Part shown: in pieces, positions 31,770-41,700 of the stretch
How the letters are laid out: each line of letters opens with the position of its first letter
Numbering within the stretch: position 1 is the stretch's first letter
NCBI RefSeq assembly: GCF_010723735.1
Contig: NZ_BLLB01000002.1
Coordinates: 2,542,001 to 2,606,000 of the forward strand
DNA: 64,000 bases
DNA from: Mycolicibacterium hippocampi
GTDB lineage: Bacteria > Actinomycetota > Actinomycetes > Mycobacteriales > Mycobacteriaceae
Reading direction: 5' to 3'
Position numbers and translations under genes: made by a program
The notes under the pieces: generated by a model
Told to the model about the DNA's origin: nothing
What the model saw: only the letters and a program-made list of their open reading frames with translations
Databases searched by the model: none

Positions 31770-31852
31770 ACGGCCACGCTAGCCAATCGTGGGCGTCCGG
31801 CCTGTGAGGCGTTGTTCCCTGGTGCGAAGGACCAAAGTAACCAGTCGGGCAT

Positions 31853-31867
31853 CCGGGCAAAGGTCCC
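31853..31867 (-). promoter_or_regulatory. DosR-like box, PPOX side
   Basis: Minus-strand reading GGGACCTTTGCCCGG matches GGGACYTNNGNCCCT except the last two bases. It lies 84-98 bp upstream of the PPOX start and 87-101 bp upstream of the Acg-like gene. Confidence 0.55.
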
Positions 31868-31876
31868 CGCGATGAC

Positions 31877-31891
31877 GGGACTTCCGTCTCT
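31877..31891 (+). promoter_or_regulatory. DosR-like box upstream of Acg-like gene
   Basis: GGGACTTCCGTCTCT matches GGGACTTNNGNCCCT with one mismatch. It lies 63-77 bp upstream of the Acg-like start. Confidence 0.65.
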
Positions 31892-31953
31892 GTGCGACAG
31901 CCCTCACCCAGAGCAAACTCGGAGGTGTAAATGCCAGAGAGGAAACCACATAC

Positions 31954-32961
31954 ATGGCCGCACAGTTTCCCGATGCCGACACCATCCGCGCGGCGTTGAC
32001 GTTGGCAACCCGCGCACCGTCGGTGCACAATTCCCAGCCGTGGCTTTGGCGGGTGGGGCCGCAAAGTCTGCACCTCTACGCCGATCGGTCTCTGCACTTG
32101 GAGCACACCGATCCCGACCGGCGCGATCTGCTCGTCAGCTGCGGCGCCGCGCTTCATCACGGCACCATCGCGTTGGCGGCGTTGGGCTGGTACGCCACCA
32201 TTCACCGCTTGCCGAATCCCGATGAGCCGGATCACCTGGCCGCGATCAGCCTGCGTCGCCACACGGCGGACGAGACCGATATCGCGCTCGCCGCCGCGAT
32301 CACCAAGAGGCGCACGGATCGACGCAACTTCAGCTCGCAACCGGTAGCCCTCGGCGATATCGCCTGGATGGGTGCCCGGGTGGCCCGGATGGGCGTGTCG
32401 CTGCGCCGCGTCGAGACCACCACCGATTTCAAAGCGATCCTGACCCAAGCGATGTGGCAGCACGCAATCGATTCCGGATATGCCAAAGAGCTCACGACGT
32501 GGAGTGGTCGACATGCTGCGGACGTGGGGGTGCCTGCGCGCAACACGCCTGAATCCGATCCGGTGGCGGCGGTGCCCTCCCGCGTTTTCGCCGGGACCGC
32601 GTTGAGCCAGCCACGGTATGCACCGCCTGCCTATGACAACGGCGTGCTGCTGGCCCTCGGCACCTCGGCCGACGATGACCTGAGCAGGTTGCGGGCCGGG
32701 GAGGCGACCAGCTCGGCACTGCTCACCGCGACGGCCAGGGGACTGGCGACCTGCCCGGTGTCGGAGGTGCTTGAGGTGGCCGAAACCCGCACGATGGTGC
32801 GATCGGAGATCTTCGACGACCGGTACCACCCGCAGATGCTGATGCGCGTGGGATGGGCCCCGGTCGACGCCGACCCACTGCCGGCGACGCCTCGGCGGCC
32901 GATCAGCGAGAGAGTGACCCGGCTCGACGGCTCACCGTTCGACGGCCCCGAGGACGAATAG
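31954..32961 (+). CDS. acg: Acg-family nitroreductase-like protein (Rv2032-like)
   Basis: 335 residues with the Acg signature TRAPSVHNSQPWLWRVGP and DRRDLLVSCGAALHHG. Acg proteins share the nitroreductase fold but have a lid that closes the active site; they may store FMN rather than reduce substrate. The ATG at 31954 has GAGAGGA upstream at a spacing of about 11 nt; an ATG at 31931 is out of frame. The upstream DosR-like boxes fit the known strong hypoxic induction of acg in M. tuberculosis. It is convergent with the methyltransferase gene. Confidence 0.88.
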   Translation: MAAQFPDADTIRAALTLATRAPSVHNSQPWLWRVGPQSLHLYADRSLHLEHTDPDRRDLLVSCGAALHHGTIALAALGWYATIHRLPNPDEPDHLAAISLRRHTADETDIALAAAITKRRTDRRNFSSQPVALGDIAWMGARVARMGVSLRRVETTTDFKAILTQAMWQHAIDSGYAKELTTWSGRHAADVGVPARNTPESDPVAAVPSRVFAGTALSQPRYAPPAYDNGVLLALGTSADDDLSRLRAGEATSSALLTATARGLATCPVSEVLEVAETRTMVRSEIFDDRYHPQMLMRVGWAPVDADPLPATPRRPISERVTRLDGSPFDGPEDE

Positions 32962-32971
32962 CGCGCCACCT

Positions 32972-33832
32972 TCAGTTCTTGGTGGCGGTCACCAGGAGGT
33001 ACTCGGCGGAGTATGCCGTGCGGTCCGGCTCCGATGCCTCGTTCCAGGTCTCCAGCAGGGTCAGGAAGTCGCGGTCCAGAGTCGCGGTCCGCTCCGCGTC
33101 GGCCTCGTTGAACCGGTACGTGGCGATGGTGGGCCCGTAGTTGGCCTTCCAGTACTCCCGGAACTGCAGTGCGCTTGCGCAATGATCCATCAGCACGGTT
33201 TCGCGGCGGACGGTCAGGTCGCTCACCCTGTGGCCGAACAGCTCTCGCACATGGTTCTCGTCGCCCCACATCGGCGCCGGTGATGCTCCCGGCGGCGGAG
33301 GGGGAGCATAGGGCTTCATCGTGGCGAACAGCTGACCGATGAATCCTTCGGGCGTCCAGTTGATCATCCCGATGGTTCCGCCCGGGCGGACCACCCGCAC
33401 GATCTCGTCGGCAGTGGCCTGGTGGTGGGGTGCGAACATGGCCCCGACACTCGAAAGAACGACGTCGAAAACACTGTCGTCGAACGGCAGGGCTTCGACA
33501 TCGGCCTCGATCCATTCCAGCTCCACTCCGCGCCGCGCGGCGATGCTGCGGCCCGCCTCGAACAGTTCCGGCGTCAGGTCACTGGCAGTCACGGTGGCCC
33601 CGGCTACGGCGGCGGGGATGGCGGCATTGCCCGCACCCGCTGCCACATCCAGCACCCGCTGTCCGGGCCGGACGCCGCATGCCTGAACCAGGCGGGGACC
33701 CAGCTCCGGAATCAGGTCCGCGGCCACCGCCGGGTAGTCGCCCGACGCCCACAGCGCCCGGTGTTTGGCCTTGAGCGCCCGATCGGCGTCGTGTTCGGGC
33801 TGTGAGACCGGTGCGGCGTCGGATGTGCTCAT
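32972..33832 (-). CDS. Class I SAM-dependent methyltransferase (Rv2003c-like)
   Basis: 286 residues with a Rossmann methyltransferase core: VLDVAAGAGNAAIPAAVAGATVTASDLTPELFEAG is motif I and the SAM-binding loop, DVEALPFDDSVFDVVLSSVGAMF is the motif II region, and VRVVRPGGTIGMINWTPEGF is motif III. The substrate is unknown. It resembles Rv2003c, a dormancy-regulon gene near otsB1 and Rv2005c in M. tuberculosis. No DosR-like box was found in the 150 bp upstream, which it shares with a divergent gene. Confidence in the family is high. Confidence 0.85.
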   Translation of the reverse strand: MSTSDAAPVSQPEHDADRALKAKHRALWASGDYPAVAADLIPELGPRLVQACGVRPGQRVLDVAAGAGNAAIPAAVAGATVTASDLTPELFEAGRSIAARRGVELEWIEADVEALPFDDSVFDVVLSSVGAMFAPHHQATADEIVRVVRPGGTIGMINWTPEGFIGQLFATMKPYAPPPPPGASPAPMWGDENHVRELFGHRVSDLTVRRETVLMDHCASALQFREYWKANYGPTIATYRFNEADAERTATLDRDFLTLLETWNEASEPDRTAYSAEYLLVTATKN

Positions 33833-33988
33833 CGACCTTCTCCTTCGGTCGCCAGCGGATCACCAGGCCGTGCTCCGCACGCTGGGCGGCACCTGCGAAT
33901 CATAGCGACAAATGCGGTATCACCAGCCCAAACAGCCGATTTTGCGACTGATCGGTTTGATCTTCATGCCCAGCGGTATACGTCGCGC

Positions 33989-34696
33989 ATGAAAGCTTCC
34001 GAAATCGTGGGTGCACCGTTCGAACTGGGTGCGGCAATCCGTCATCGCCGGTTGTTCCACCCCGCGGGGGTGCTGGCCAACGGCGCCATCGAGCGAGTGG
34101 CCGCACCCGGCGAGGGGTTGCCCGTGGAGTCCGGGCCTGTCGTCGGCAGGGTCTCCAAAGCCGTCGGGATCCCCGGGAGTCTGCCCGACGCAGCCGGGTT
34201 GGCGTGGCGGATGCCGCCCACGGCCCCCGGGGCCTGTCCGTGGGACGTGCTGCTGGTCACCGCAGGGGTGGGCAGTGCGTCGATGCTGCCCAACCGGCTG
34301 CTGCTGCGGCCGGTCACGTCCTGGTCGGACGCGCTGTACTCCAGCCTGATGCCGCTGAGCTACCGGGACCGACTGTGGTGGGTCCGTGCCCGCCTCACCA
34401 TGCCGGAGAACGTGCCGGGGCTGTCCCTGGACACCGTCGTCGACGGTATCGGGCGCGGCGGACTGCAGTTCGACATCGAACAGGCCGGCGGCTCTGCGCC
34501 GTTCGAGCCGTTGGCGCGGCTGACACTCACCGACATCGTGCGGGCAGCCGAACACCCCGACGACGACGTGGCGTTCGACCCGGTGCGCAACAGCGCCCCG
34601 GGTGTGCAGTTGTGGCCGGAATGGCTGCTGCGGCTGCGTCGGCTGGCCTACCGGAGCAGCCGCGAGGGACGCGACGCGGAAACGGTGGGGCGATGA
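33989..34696 (+). CDS. Conserved protein of unknown function
   Basis: 235 residues beginning MKASEIVGAPFELGAAIRHRRLFHPAGVLANGAIERVA. I do not recognise it securely; actinobacterial relatives are sometimes labelled phosphodiesterase without clear basis, and the FHPAGVLANGAIERV start followed by WDVLLVTAG recalls catalase-like small proteins. No heme or metal ligands can be assigned. No signal peptide is seen. Its stop overlaps the next gene by 4 nt (ATGA), so it is the first of a three-gene unit with a SRPBCC protein and an SDR. Confidence 0.7.
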   Translation: MKASEIVGAPFELGAAIRHRRLFHPAGVLANGAIERVAAPGEGLPVESGPVVGRVSKAVGIPGSLPDAAGLAWRMPPTAPGACPWDVLLVTAGVGSASMLPNRLLLRPVTSWSDALYSSLMPLSYRDRLWWVRARLTMPENVPGLSLDTVVDGIGRGGLQFDIEQAGGSAPFEPLARLTLTDIVRAAEHPDDDVAFDPVRNSAPGVQLWPEWLLRLRRLAYRSSREGRDAETVGR

Positions 34697-35175
34697 CCAC
34701 TTCCGAAGCGCACAACTCGCTGACGGTGACCCGGGAGACGACGGCGTCGGTGCAACGGGTCTGGGACCTGCTCGCCGACGGGTGGACCTACTCCCAGTGG
34801 GTGGTGGGCAACAGCCGGATGCGGGCGGTGGACCGTGACTGGCCGGCACCGGGGAGCCAGATCCATCACTCGATCGGGTTGTGGCCGTTGGTCATCAACG
34901 ACACCACCACCGTCGAGAAGTGCACGCCGCTCGAAGAACTCGTGCTCCTGGCCAAGACCAGGCCGTTCGGTGCGGCACGGATCACCATGCGGCTCGCCCC
35001 GACCCCCACCGGATGCCGTATCGAGATGGCAGAGGTCCCTGCCAACGTGCCGCTGAGATGGCTGCCCGACTCGGTCGGGCTCGCGGCGGCATGGCCCAGA
35101 AATCGCGAATGTACCTGGAGGTTGGCGTCCCTCGCGGAACGCCGCGACCTCGAGGCCGCCGAAGAGAAAGGTTGA
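34693..35175 (+). CDS. SRPBCC-family protein
   Basis: 160 residues with a polyketide-cyclase/START-like fold: ASVQRVWDLLADGWTYSQWVVGNSRMRAVDRDWPAPGSQIHHSIG begins the domain, followed by RITMRLAPTPTGCRIEMAEV. Such folds hold hydrophobic ligands or act as cyclases or dehydratases; the function is unknown. It starts within the stop of the upstream gene (ATGA overlap) and ends 2 bp before the SDR gene. Likely acts in the same pathway as these neighbours. Confidence 0.8.
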   Translation: MTTSEAHNSLTVTRETTASVQRVWDLLADGWTYSQWVVGNSRMRAVDRDWPAPGSQIHHSIGLWPLVINDTTTVEKCTPLEELVLLAKTRPFGAARITMRLAPTPTGCRIEMAEVPANVPLRWLPDSVGLAAAWPRNRECTWRLASLAERRDLEAAEEKG

Positions 35176-35177
35176 CG

Positions 35178-36017
35178 ATGGGTTTCCCACCACAACAGCA
35201 AGAAGTCCCCGGACTGCAGTCGGCAATGAACCCGGTACCGGACTGCGGTGAATCCAGCTACCGCGGCACAGGTCGCCTCGAGGGCAAACGGGCGGTGATC
35301 ACGGGTGGCGACAGCGGCATCGGACGCGCGGTGGCCATCGCGTACGCCCGAGAGGGCGCCGACGTGTTGATCGCGTACCTCAACGAGGACGACGACGCCG
35401 CCGAGGTCGAGCGCTTTGTGCAGGATGCCGGGCGTAAGTGTGTGCTCATGCGCGGTGACCTGGCTGATCCGGCCCACTGCCGCGCGGTGATCGACCGTGC
35501 GGCCACCGAATTCGGCGGGATCGACATATTGGTCAGCAACGCCGCGTTCCAGATGTCCCACGACAGCCTCGACGAGATCAGCGACGAGGAATGGGACCAC
35601 ACGTTCCGGCTCAATGTCGGTTCCTACTTCTACCTGCTCAAGGCGGCGCTGCCGCACATGCCGGCCGGAGCATCGGTGATCGGCAGTTCCTCGGTGAACT
35701 CCGATACCCCGTCGCCCACCCTCGCGCCCTACGCCGCCACCAAGGCCGCGATCGCCAACTTCTCCGCGAGCCTGGCTCAGATGCTGGGGGAGAAGGGGAT
35801 CCGCGTGAACAGCGTGGCGCCTGGGCCGATCTGGACACCGCTGATCCCGGCCACCCTGCCCGAGAAGAAAGTCGCCAACTTCGGGGACGACACCCCGCTG
35901 GGCCGGGCGGGCCAACCAGTCGAACTCGCCCCGGTCTACGTGCTTCTCGCCTCTGACGAGGGCAGCTACATCTCCGGCGCCAGGGTGGCGGTGACCGGCG
36001 GTCGGCCCGTTCTCTGA
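35178..36017 (+). CDS. Short-chain dehydrogenase/reductase, general-stress type
   Basis: 279-residue SDR with an N-terminal extension (QQEVPGLQSAMNPVPD) typical of the YhdF/GSP39 subgroup. The NAD(P) loop is TGGDSGIGRAVAIAYAREGA; Asn in SNAAFQ, Ser in IGSSSVNS, and the YAATK Tyr/Lys pair complete the catalytic set. The substrate is not known. AAAGG lies ahead of the start. It ends the operon that begins at 33989. The C-terminus ISGARVAVTGGRPVL matches the family's usual end. Confidence 0.9.
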   Translation: MGFPPQQQEVPGLQSAMNPVPDCGESSYRGTGRLEGKRAVITGGDSGIGRAVAIAYAREGADVLIAYLNEDDDAAEVERFVQDAGRKCVLMRGDLADPAHCRAVIDRAATEFGGIDILVSNAAFQMSHDSLDEISDEEWDHTFRLNVGSYFYLLKAALPHMPAGASVIGSSSVNSDTPSPTLAPYAATKAAIANFSASLAQMLGEKGIRVNSVAPGPIWTPLIPATLPEKKVANFGDDTPLGRAGQPVELAPVYVLLASDEGSYISGARVAVTGGRPVL

Positions 36018-36033
36018 CGGGCGACCGCCCGGT

Positions 36034-37551
36034 TCAGCCGCTCACCTTCTGGGCTGACGGTGTGAGACCCCGGGTGGCCGGGCCTTCGAGCAGTTCGCCG
36101 TCGGGTGCGAAGCGCGAGCCGTGCAACGGGCACTCCCAGGCCTGGTCGGCATCGTTCCATCGCACCACGCCACCGAGATGTGGGCACACCGGGGAAGTCG
36201 TGTGTGCGACTCCGTCGACGATGCTGTCGGCGTGCATCCGCCAAGGTGGTCCACTGACCACGCCACCGTCGTGCGGCACCTCTGAACGGCTCAGCCACGG
36301 GCTCACCCAGCCTTTCGCCAGGTTGAAGCCGACCTCCAGATTGGCCTGCAGCGCCGTCGGTACCCCCGCCAGTTCGGCTGTTCGCCAGCTGGCGAAGGCA
36401 GCGGACCAATCCATTCGGCCACCCAGTATCCGGCTGGTCAGCGCCAGTGCCGCGGCAACGCCGTTGGTCATCCCCCACTTGTCGAACCCGGTTGCCACAT
36501 AGATGCTTTCGCTGCCCGGCAGAATCGGTCCGACGTAGGGCAGCTCATCGACCGGCGTGTAGTCCTGCGCCGACCAGAAGTGGGTCTGCACGGCGCCGGG
36601 ATAGTGAAGTCGGGTCCAGTGAGTCAGCTCCGCGAGGCTGCGGGACGGTGAGCTGGCGCGGCCGACGGTATGTCCGGCACCGCCGACGACGAGTTTGTCC
36701 CCGTCGGCGCTCGGCGCGTAGCGCAGCGAGCGGGTAGGAGAATCAACCGACAGGTACATCGATCTGGTGACATCGCCGGGGACGTCGAACGCCAGACAGT
36801 AGGAACGTTCCGGTTTCAGCCGCGCGAAGAACCCGCCCCGGTCCAGGATCGGGATGCCGGTGGCGAGGACGCACCGCGGCGCGGTGATCTGGACCGGCCG
36901 GGGAGCGCGCGGGTCGTCGGTCGACAACCGCACGTCGACGCGTACCGGGCCGCGGCCCGACACCGAGTGCACCCGGGCGCCGGAGATCACCGTGCCGCCG
37001 TGGCTTTCGAGCTCGGCCGCGAGGCTCTGCAGCAGCGGAACCGGGTCGATCTGTGCCTGATCCGGAAGTCGGACACCACCGTGGTACGGGAACGGCACGT
37101 CGGCATCAGCGCACCAGCTGACGTCCAGGCCTGCCGCGCGTCCGGCGGCAAGCTCGTCTTCTGCGGTGCCGACCCCCTCGGGCGATTGCGCGTAGCTGAA
37201 CGCATCCTCGCGCTGGACGTTCAGACCGTGCTCGTCGCAGTACCTCAGCAGCCAGTCCTGGCCCTCCATGTTCCCGGTGGCGTAGGCGCGCAGCACGTCG
37301 TCACCATGCTTGGCCGCGATCCGGGACAACTTCGTGCCCTGCAACAGGCTCACCTTGCCCGTGGTGTTCCCGGTCGTGCCCGCCCCGATGTAGCGGGCCT
37401 CCAGGACCACGACGTGCTTGCCGGCTCTGGCCAGCAGGGCGGCGGTGGTCAGACCGGTGATGCCGGCGCCGACCACCACCACGTCGGCGCGTTGAGGAAC
37501 ATCGGGTCGAGCCGCCGAATCCGCACGGCCCGTCAGCCACAGAGAAGTCAT
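36034..37551 (-). CDS. FAD-dependent oxidoreductase with C-terminal Rieske [2Fe-2S] domain
   Basis: 505 residues from MTSLWLTGRADSAARP. Residues about 20-390 are a DAO-type FAD domain (ADVVVVGAGITGLTTAALLARAGKHVVVLEA; end motif DELPYVGPILPGSESIYVATGFDKWGMTNG). A Rieske domain follows near the C-terminus with CPHLGGVVRW and CPLHGSRF as Cys-His pairs. Relatives exist in Bacillus and actinobacteria; the substrate is unknown. A TTG start 11 codons upstream is possible, but neither start has a strong ribosome-binding site. It is convergent with the SDR gene, about 16 bp apart. Confidence 0.88.
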   Translation of the reverse strand: MTSLWLTGRADSAARPDVPQRADVVVVGAGITGLTTAALLARAGKHVVVLEARYIGAGTTGNTTGKVSLLQGTKLSRIAAKHGDDVLRAYATGNMEGQDWLLRYCDEHGLNVQREDAFSYAQSPEGVGTAEDELAAGRAAGLDVSWCADADVPFPYHGGVRLPDQAQIDPVPLLQSLAAELESHGGTVISGARVHSVSGRGPVRVDVRLSTDDPRAPRPVQITAPRCVLATGIPILDRGGFFARLKPERSYCLAFDVPGDVTRSMYLSVDSPTRSLRYAPSADGDKLVVGGAGHTVGRASSPSRSLAELTHWTRLHYPGAVQTHFWSAQDYTPVDELPYVGPILPGSESIYVATGFDKWGMTNGVAAALALTSRILGGRMDWSAAFASWRTAELAGVPTALQANLEVGFNLAKGWVSPWLSRSEVPHDGGVVSGPPWRMHADSIVDGVAHTTSPVCPHLGGVVRWNDADQAWECPLHGSRFAPDGELLEGPATRGLTPSAQKVSG

Positions 37552-37651
37552 ATCGGCGCGACTACCCCGCAGCGACACCGCCAAACCGTTCCCCCGTCGA
37601 TTGGGTTCGCGAAAACATGTGCGGTGACCAGCACGATGTCAAAATGAGCGG

Positions 37652-38335
37652 GTGTCGGACCGTGAGAGCACGTCAGACGCCGATCGGGACGCTTCCGGTG
37701 ACGGGCTCCAGCGACTGCGGGTCGGCGGCTTCCGCTTCTGGTTCCTGGGGCAGCGGTGGGAGTGGTCGGAGGAAGTGGCGCGCATGCACGGCTACGAACC
37801 GGGGACCGTCACCCCGACCACCGAGCTGCTGCTGTCACACAAACACCCCGACGACCGGCGCCCCGTCCAGGACCTGCTGGACCATGCCCTGCACTTCGAC
37901 GGATCGTTCTCCAGCCGGCATCGCTTCATCGACACCGGCGGCGCCGAACACAACGTCATCGTGCTCGGCGACCGGATGGTCGACGGCAGCGGAGCGGTCG
38001 TCGGCACCGAGGGGTACTACGTCGACCTGACACTGAACTTCGAGCAGGTCCGCCAGGAGGCGCTCACCGACACGCTGTCGGACATCTTCGACGCGCGGGC
38101 GGCCATCGAGCAGGCCAAGGGGGCGCTCATGCTGGTCTACCGCATCGACGCCGACGAGGCGTTCGAGCTCCTGCAGTGGCGGTCGCAGCATTCGAACACC
38201 AAGCTGCGCCTGCTGGCGACACAGATCGTCGCCGAGCTCGGGACGCTCAGCTTCGACCCGCAGGCTCTCCGCGAGCAGTTCGACCATCTGCTGCTCACGG
38301 CCCACGAGCGGATTCCCGGCCGCGGCGGTGGATGA
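37652..38335 (+). CDS. PAS-ANTAR RNA-binding regulator
   Basis: 227 residues: a PAS_3 domain (about 25-125, FRFWFLGQRWEWSEEVARMHGYEPGT ... VDLTL) linked to an ANTAR domain (about 145-200, ARAAIEQAKGALMLVYRIDADEAFELLQWRSQHSNTKLRLLATQI). ANTAR domains bind paired hairpins in nascent RNA to block termination; PAS would sense a ligand or redox cue. GTG start at 37652 with no clear Shine-Dalgarno site; the ATG nearby is out of frame. It lies 84 bp ahead of the STAS/kinase operon and is divergent from the Rieske gene, so a signalling link is plausible. Confidence 0.88.
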   Translation: MSDRESTSDADRDASGDGLQRLRVGGFRFWFLGQRWEWSEEVARMHGYEPGTVTPTTELLLSHKHPDDRRPVQDLLDHALHFDGSFSSRHRFIDTGGAEHNVIVLGDRMVDGSGAVVGTEGYYVDLTLNFEQVRQEALTDTLSDIFDARAAIEQAKGALMLVYRIDADEAFELLQWRSQHSNTKLRLLATQIVAELGTLSFDPQALREQFDHLLLTAHERIPGRGGG

Positions 38336-38419
38336 CGCGGCCGCTGGGGAAAGCGCGAGTGTGTGCGGGACCCTGATCGGGTAACCCGCCGCGAGTGACG
38401 GTGACAAGAGGATGCGCAC

Positions 38420-38770
38420 GTGGGACTGGACGTACGGCAGGAGGTTTCTGATGCGGCGGTGGTGGTGTCTGCCGGTGGCCACATCGATTCGATGACCGTT
38501 GATGCATTCCAGTCCTCGTTGCGCGCGGCCCTGGATGTCGCCGCAGCTCATCCGGCCGGCAAGCTGGTGATCGAACTCGAGGGCCTGACCTATTTCGGCA
38601 GCGCCGGCCTGAACGCGGTGCTGGCGTGCCATGAACGCGGTGTGGCCTGCGGGGTGACGGTGCGCGTGGCCGCCGTCAACCCCATGGTGGTCCGGCCCCT
38701 GCAGATCACCAAACTCGACTCGGTGCTACGGCCCTACCCCTCGGTCGACGACGCGATCGGCGGTGGCTGA
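38420..38770 (+). CDS. STAS-domain anti-sigma-factor antagonist 1
   Basis: 116 residues, a single STAS domain. The phospho-acceptor position is Ser61 in LTYFGSAGLNAVL. Such proteins release a sigma factor by binding an RsbW-type anti-sigma kinase when unphosphorylated. GTG start with AGAGGA 9 nt upstream. The end overlaps the next gene, which carries both a PP2C phosphatase and an RsbW-like domain, by 8 nt. This suggests the two form a partner-switch pair. Confidence 0.88.
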   Translation: MGLDVRQEVSDAAVVVSAGGHIDSMTVDAFQSSLRAALDVAAAHPAGKLVIELEGLTYFGSAGLNAVLACHERGVACGVTVRVAAVNPMVVRPLQITKLDSVLRPYPSVDDAIGGG

Positions 38771-41700
38771 GGTGGATGCAGACAGCGGCTCCTCGTCTGC
38801 GCTGTTCGCAGCCGGCGGCGACGTCGGTCGCGACCATGCGCGGGTCGACTGGGCCGCCACTGCGCTCGGTCCGACCGAGAGCTGGCCGCAGAGTCTGCAG
38901 ACGGCCGTGAGCATTCTGCTCTCCTCCAGGTTTCCGATGTGGATGGCATGGGGCCCGGACCTGACGTTCTTCTGCAACGACGCCTATCGCCGCGACACCT
39001 TGGGCCAGAAGTACCCGTGGGCGCTCGGCCGTCCCGCCCGTGAGGTGTGGGCGGAGATCTGGAAGGACATCGGGCCGCGGATCGATCAGGTGCTCTCCAC
39101 CGGAGAGGCCACCTGGGACACTTCCCTGCTGCTGTTCCTGCAACGCTCCGGATATCCCGAGGAGACCTATCACACCTTCTCCTACAGCCCGCTGCGCGAC
39201 GACCACGAACAGGTCGTCGGCATGCTCTGCGTGGTCAGCGAGGACACCCAGCGGGTGATCGGGGAACGGCGGATGGCCACGCTGCGGGATCTGGGATCCG
39301 ACCCGAGCGTGGTGCGCAACGAGAGCGAGATCCTCAGCTTCGCCGATCGCCAGCTGAGCCAGAACCAGCGCGACCTGCCGTTCACGCTGACCTACCTGTT
39401 CGACGAGGACGGTGCCGGGGTCCTGGCCGGTGCCACCGGGATCGCCCACGGGCATCCCGCCGCGCCGTTGATCCAACCCTCGGCCGGTGAGGCGGTGTGG
39501 CCGATGCAGGCCGCCGCGCGCGGGGAATCCGTGCTGGTGGACCTCGACACGGCGAAGTACGGCGAGGTGCCGACGGGGGACTGGCCCGATGCGCCGATGC
39601 AGGCTCTGGTGGTGCCGCTGCTGCAGCAGGGCGGCTCGCCCAGCGGTTTCCTGGTGGCCGCGCTGAACCGGTACCGCCCCGTCGACGATGCCTACCGTGG
39701 CTTCGTCACCCTCGTCGCCGGTCACATCGCGGCCGGGCTCGGTCTGGCTCGCAGTTACCGGGTCCAACAGCGCCGGGCCGACGAGCTCGCCGAGCTGGAC
39801 CGGGCCAAGACGGCGTTCTTCTCCAACATCAGCCACGAGTTCCGCACTCCGCTGACGCTGATCCTCGACCCGGTCGCCGAACTGCGACAGGCCGAGGATG
39901 TCAGCGACCGCACCCGCCAGGAACTGGATGTGGTGTGGCGCAATGGACTTCGTCTCACCAAGCTCGTCAACACGCTGCTCGAGTTCTCCCGCATCGAAGC
40001 CGGGCGCACCCAGGCGCGTTACGAGCCCGTCGACGTCGCCACCACCACCGCCGAGCTTGCCGGCGTGTTCCGCTCCGCCGTGGACCGGGCCGGGCTGACG
40101 CTGGCGGTGGACTGCCCGGCGCTGGACGAGCCGGTGTACCTGGACCGCGACATGTGGGAAAAGGTGGTGTTCAACCTCCTGTCCAACGCGCTGAAGTTCA
40201 CCTTCGAGGGCGCCATCTCGGTCGGTGTGCGGCGCGAGGAGGACCAGGCGGTGATCACCTTCGCCGACACCGGGATCGGCGTGCCCGCCGCGGAGATACC
40301 CCGGCTCTTCGAGCGGTTCCACCGCATCGAGAACGTACGTGCCCGGTCCAACGAGGGAAGTGGTATCGGGCTGGCGCTGGTCGAGGAACTGGTGGCCCTG
40401 CACGGCGGCACCATCGAGGCCGACAGCGCCGAAGGGGTGGGCACCACGTTCACCGTCCGGCTGCCGTTCGGCGCCGCGCACCTGCCCCCGGATGCGGTCG
40501 TCTCGACCCGGCCGGTGCGCACGGCCGACACCACCGCCGAGACATATCTGCAGGAGGCGCTGCGGTGGATGCCCGGCGCCCCCGACGGCGGGGCCCCGGC
40601 CGAGGATGCGGCCCCGGCGACGACACCGCAGGCAGCCGGCGCCGACGAGCCTCCGGTGCGGGTGCTGATCGCCGACGACAACACCGACATGCGCGACTAT
40701 CTGGCTCGGCTGCTCCGCGGAGACGGATACGCCGTCGAAGCCGTCGGCGACGGTAGGCAGGCGTTGGATGCGATCCGGGTCAGTCCGCCCGACATCGTGA
40801 TCAGCGATGTGATGATGCCGCGGCTGGACGGCTTGGAGTTGGTCGCCGCCCTGCGCGCCGACAGTCGCGCCTCCGCCGTGCCGGTGCTGTTGCTGTCCGC
40901 ACGGGCCGGGCAGGAGGCCTCCATCGGCGGTCTGCAGGCCGGCGCAGACGACTACCTCGTCAAGCCGTTCGCCGCGGCGGAACTGCTCGCCCGGGTGCGC
41001 GCCAACGTCGAACTCGCGCGGCTGCGCAATCACCAATCGCGGTGGCGGGCCGCGCTGGTCGATTCGCTGCAGGAGGGATTCTTCGTCTGCGACGAGCACG
41101 GCGCCGTCATCGAGATCAACGCGGCGTTCACCGAGATACTCGGCTTCGGCTCCGACGGACTGCCCTACGAACCGCCCTTTCCGTGGTGGCCTTCGCTCGA
41201 CAGCGATTCCGCGGCCCATCGGCAGGCAGTGGAAGCGCTGGACCGGCTGCTCGAGCAACCGAACGGAAATCTGCCGGAGATCCCCGTCACCCACCGTGAC
41301 GGTCATCGCCGCTGGGTCAGCGCGAACTTCAGCCACGCCACCGACCCCGACACCGGCCGCCGCGTCATGGTCGGGACCATGCGCGACGTCACCGCCGAGA
41401 GGTACGCCGTGCAGCGCGAGACAGCGCTGGCCGCACTCAACGAGCGGCTCGTTCAAGCCGCCACCGTCGACGACGCGGTGTCGGGGGCGGCCGAGGCATT
41501 GCTCGGCGTGTGGGACGCCGAGAGGGTGCACGTCGCCGTGTTTCCCACCCACGCCCTCCCCGGCACCCCCGTCCCCCAGCTCGGCTGCGCCGGCGCAGAG
41601 TCGGCCGGCTGGGAAGCGTTGCCCCGAGGCACCCGACAGGCGATCACCGCGTTGTGCGCCGGTGAGCTGCTGGTGCCCGAAAGCAGGGTCCCGGGTGCGA

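Noticed and set aside
31821..31842. GGACCAAAGTAACC as a further DosR box
   Set aside because: At least four mismatches to the consensus; the CCCT half is missing.
31931..31953. ATG at 31931 as the start of the Acg-like protein
   Set aside because: It is out of frame with the conserved TRAPSVHNSQPW region; the ATG at 31954 is in frame and has a usable ribosome-binding site.
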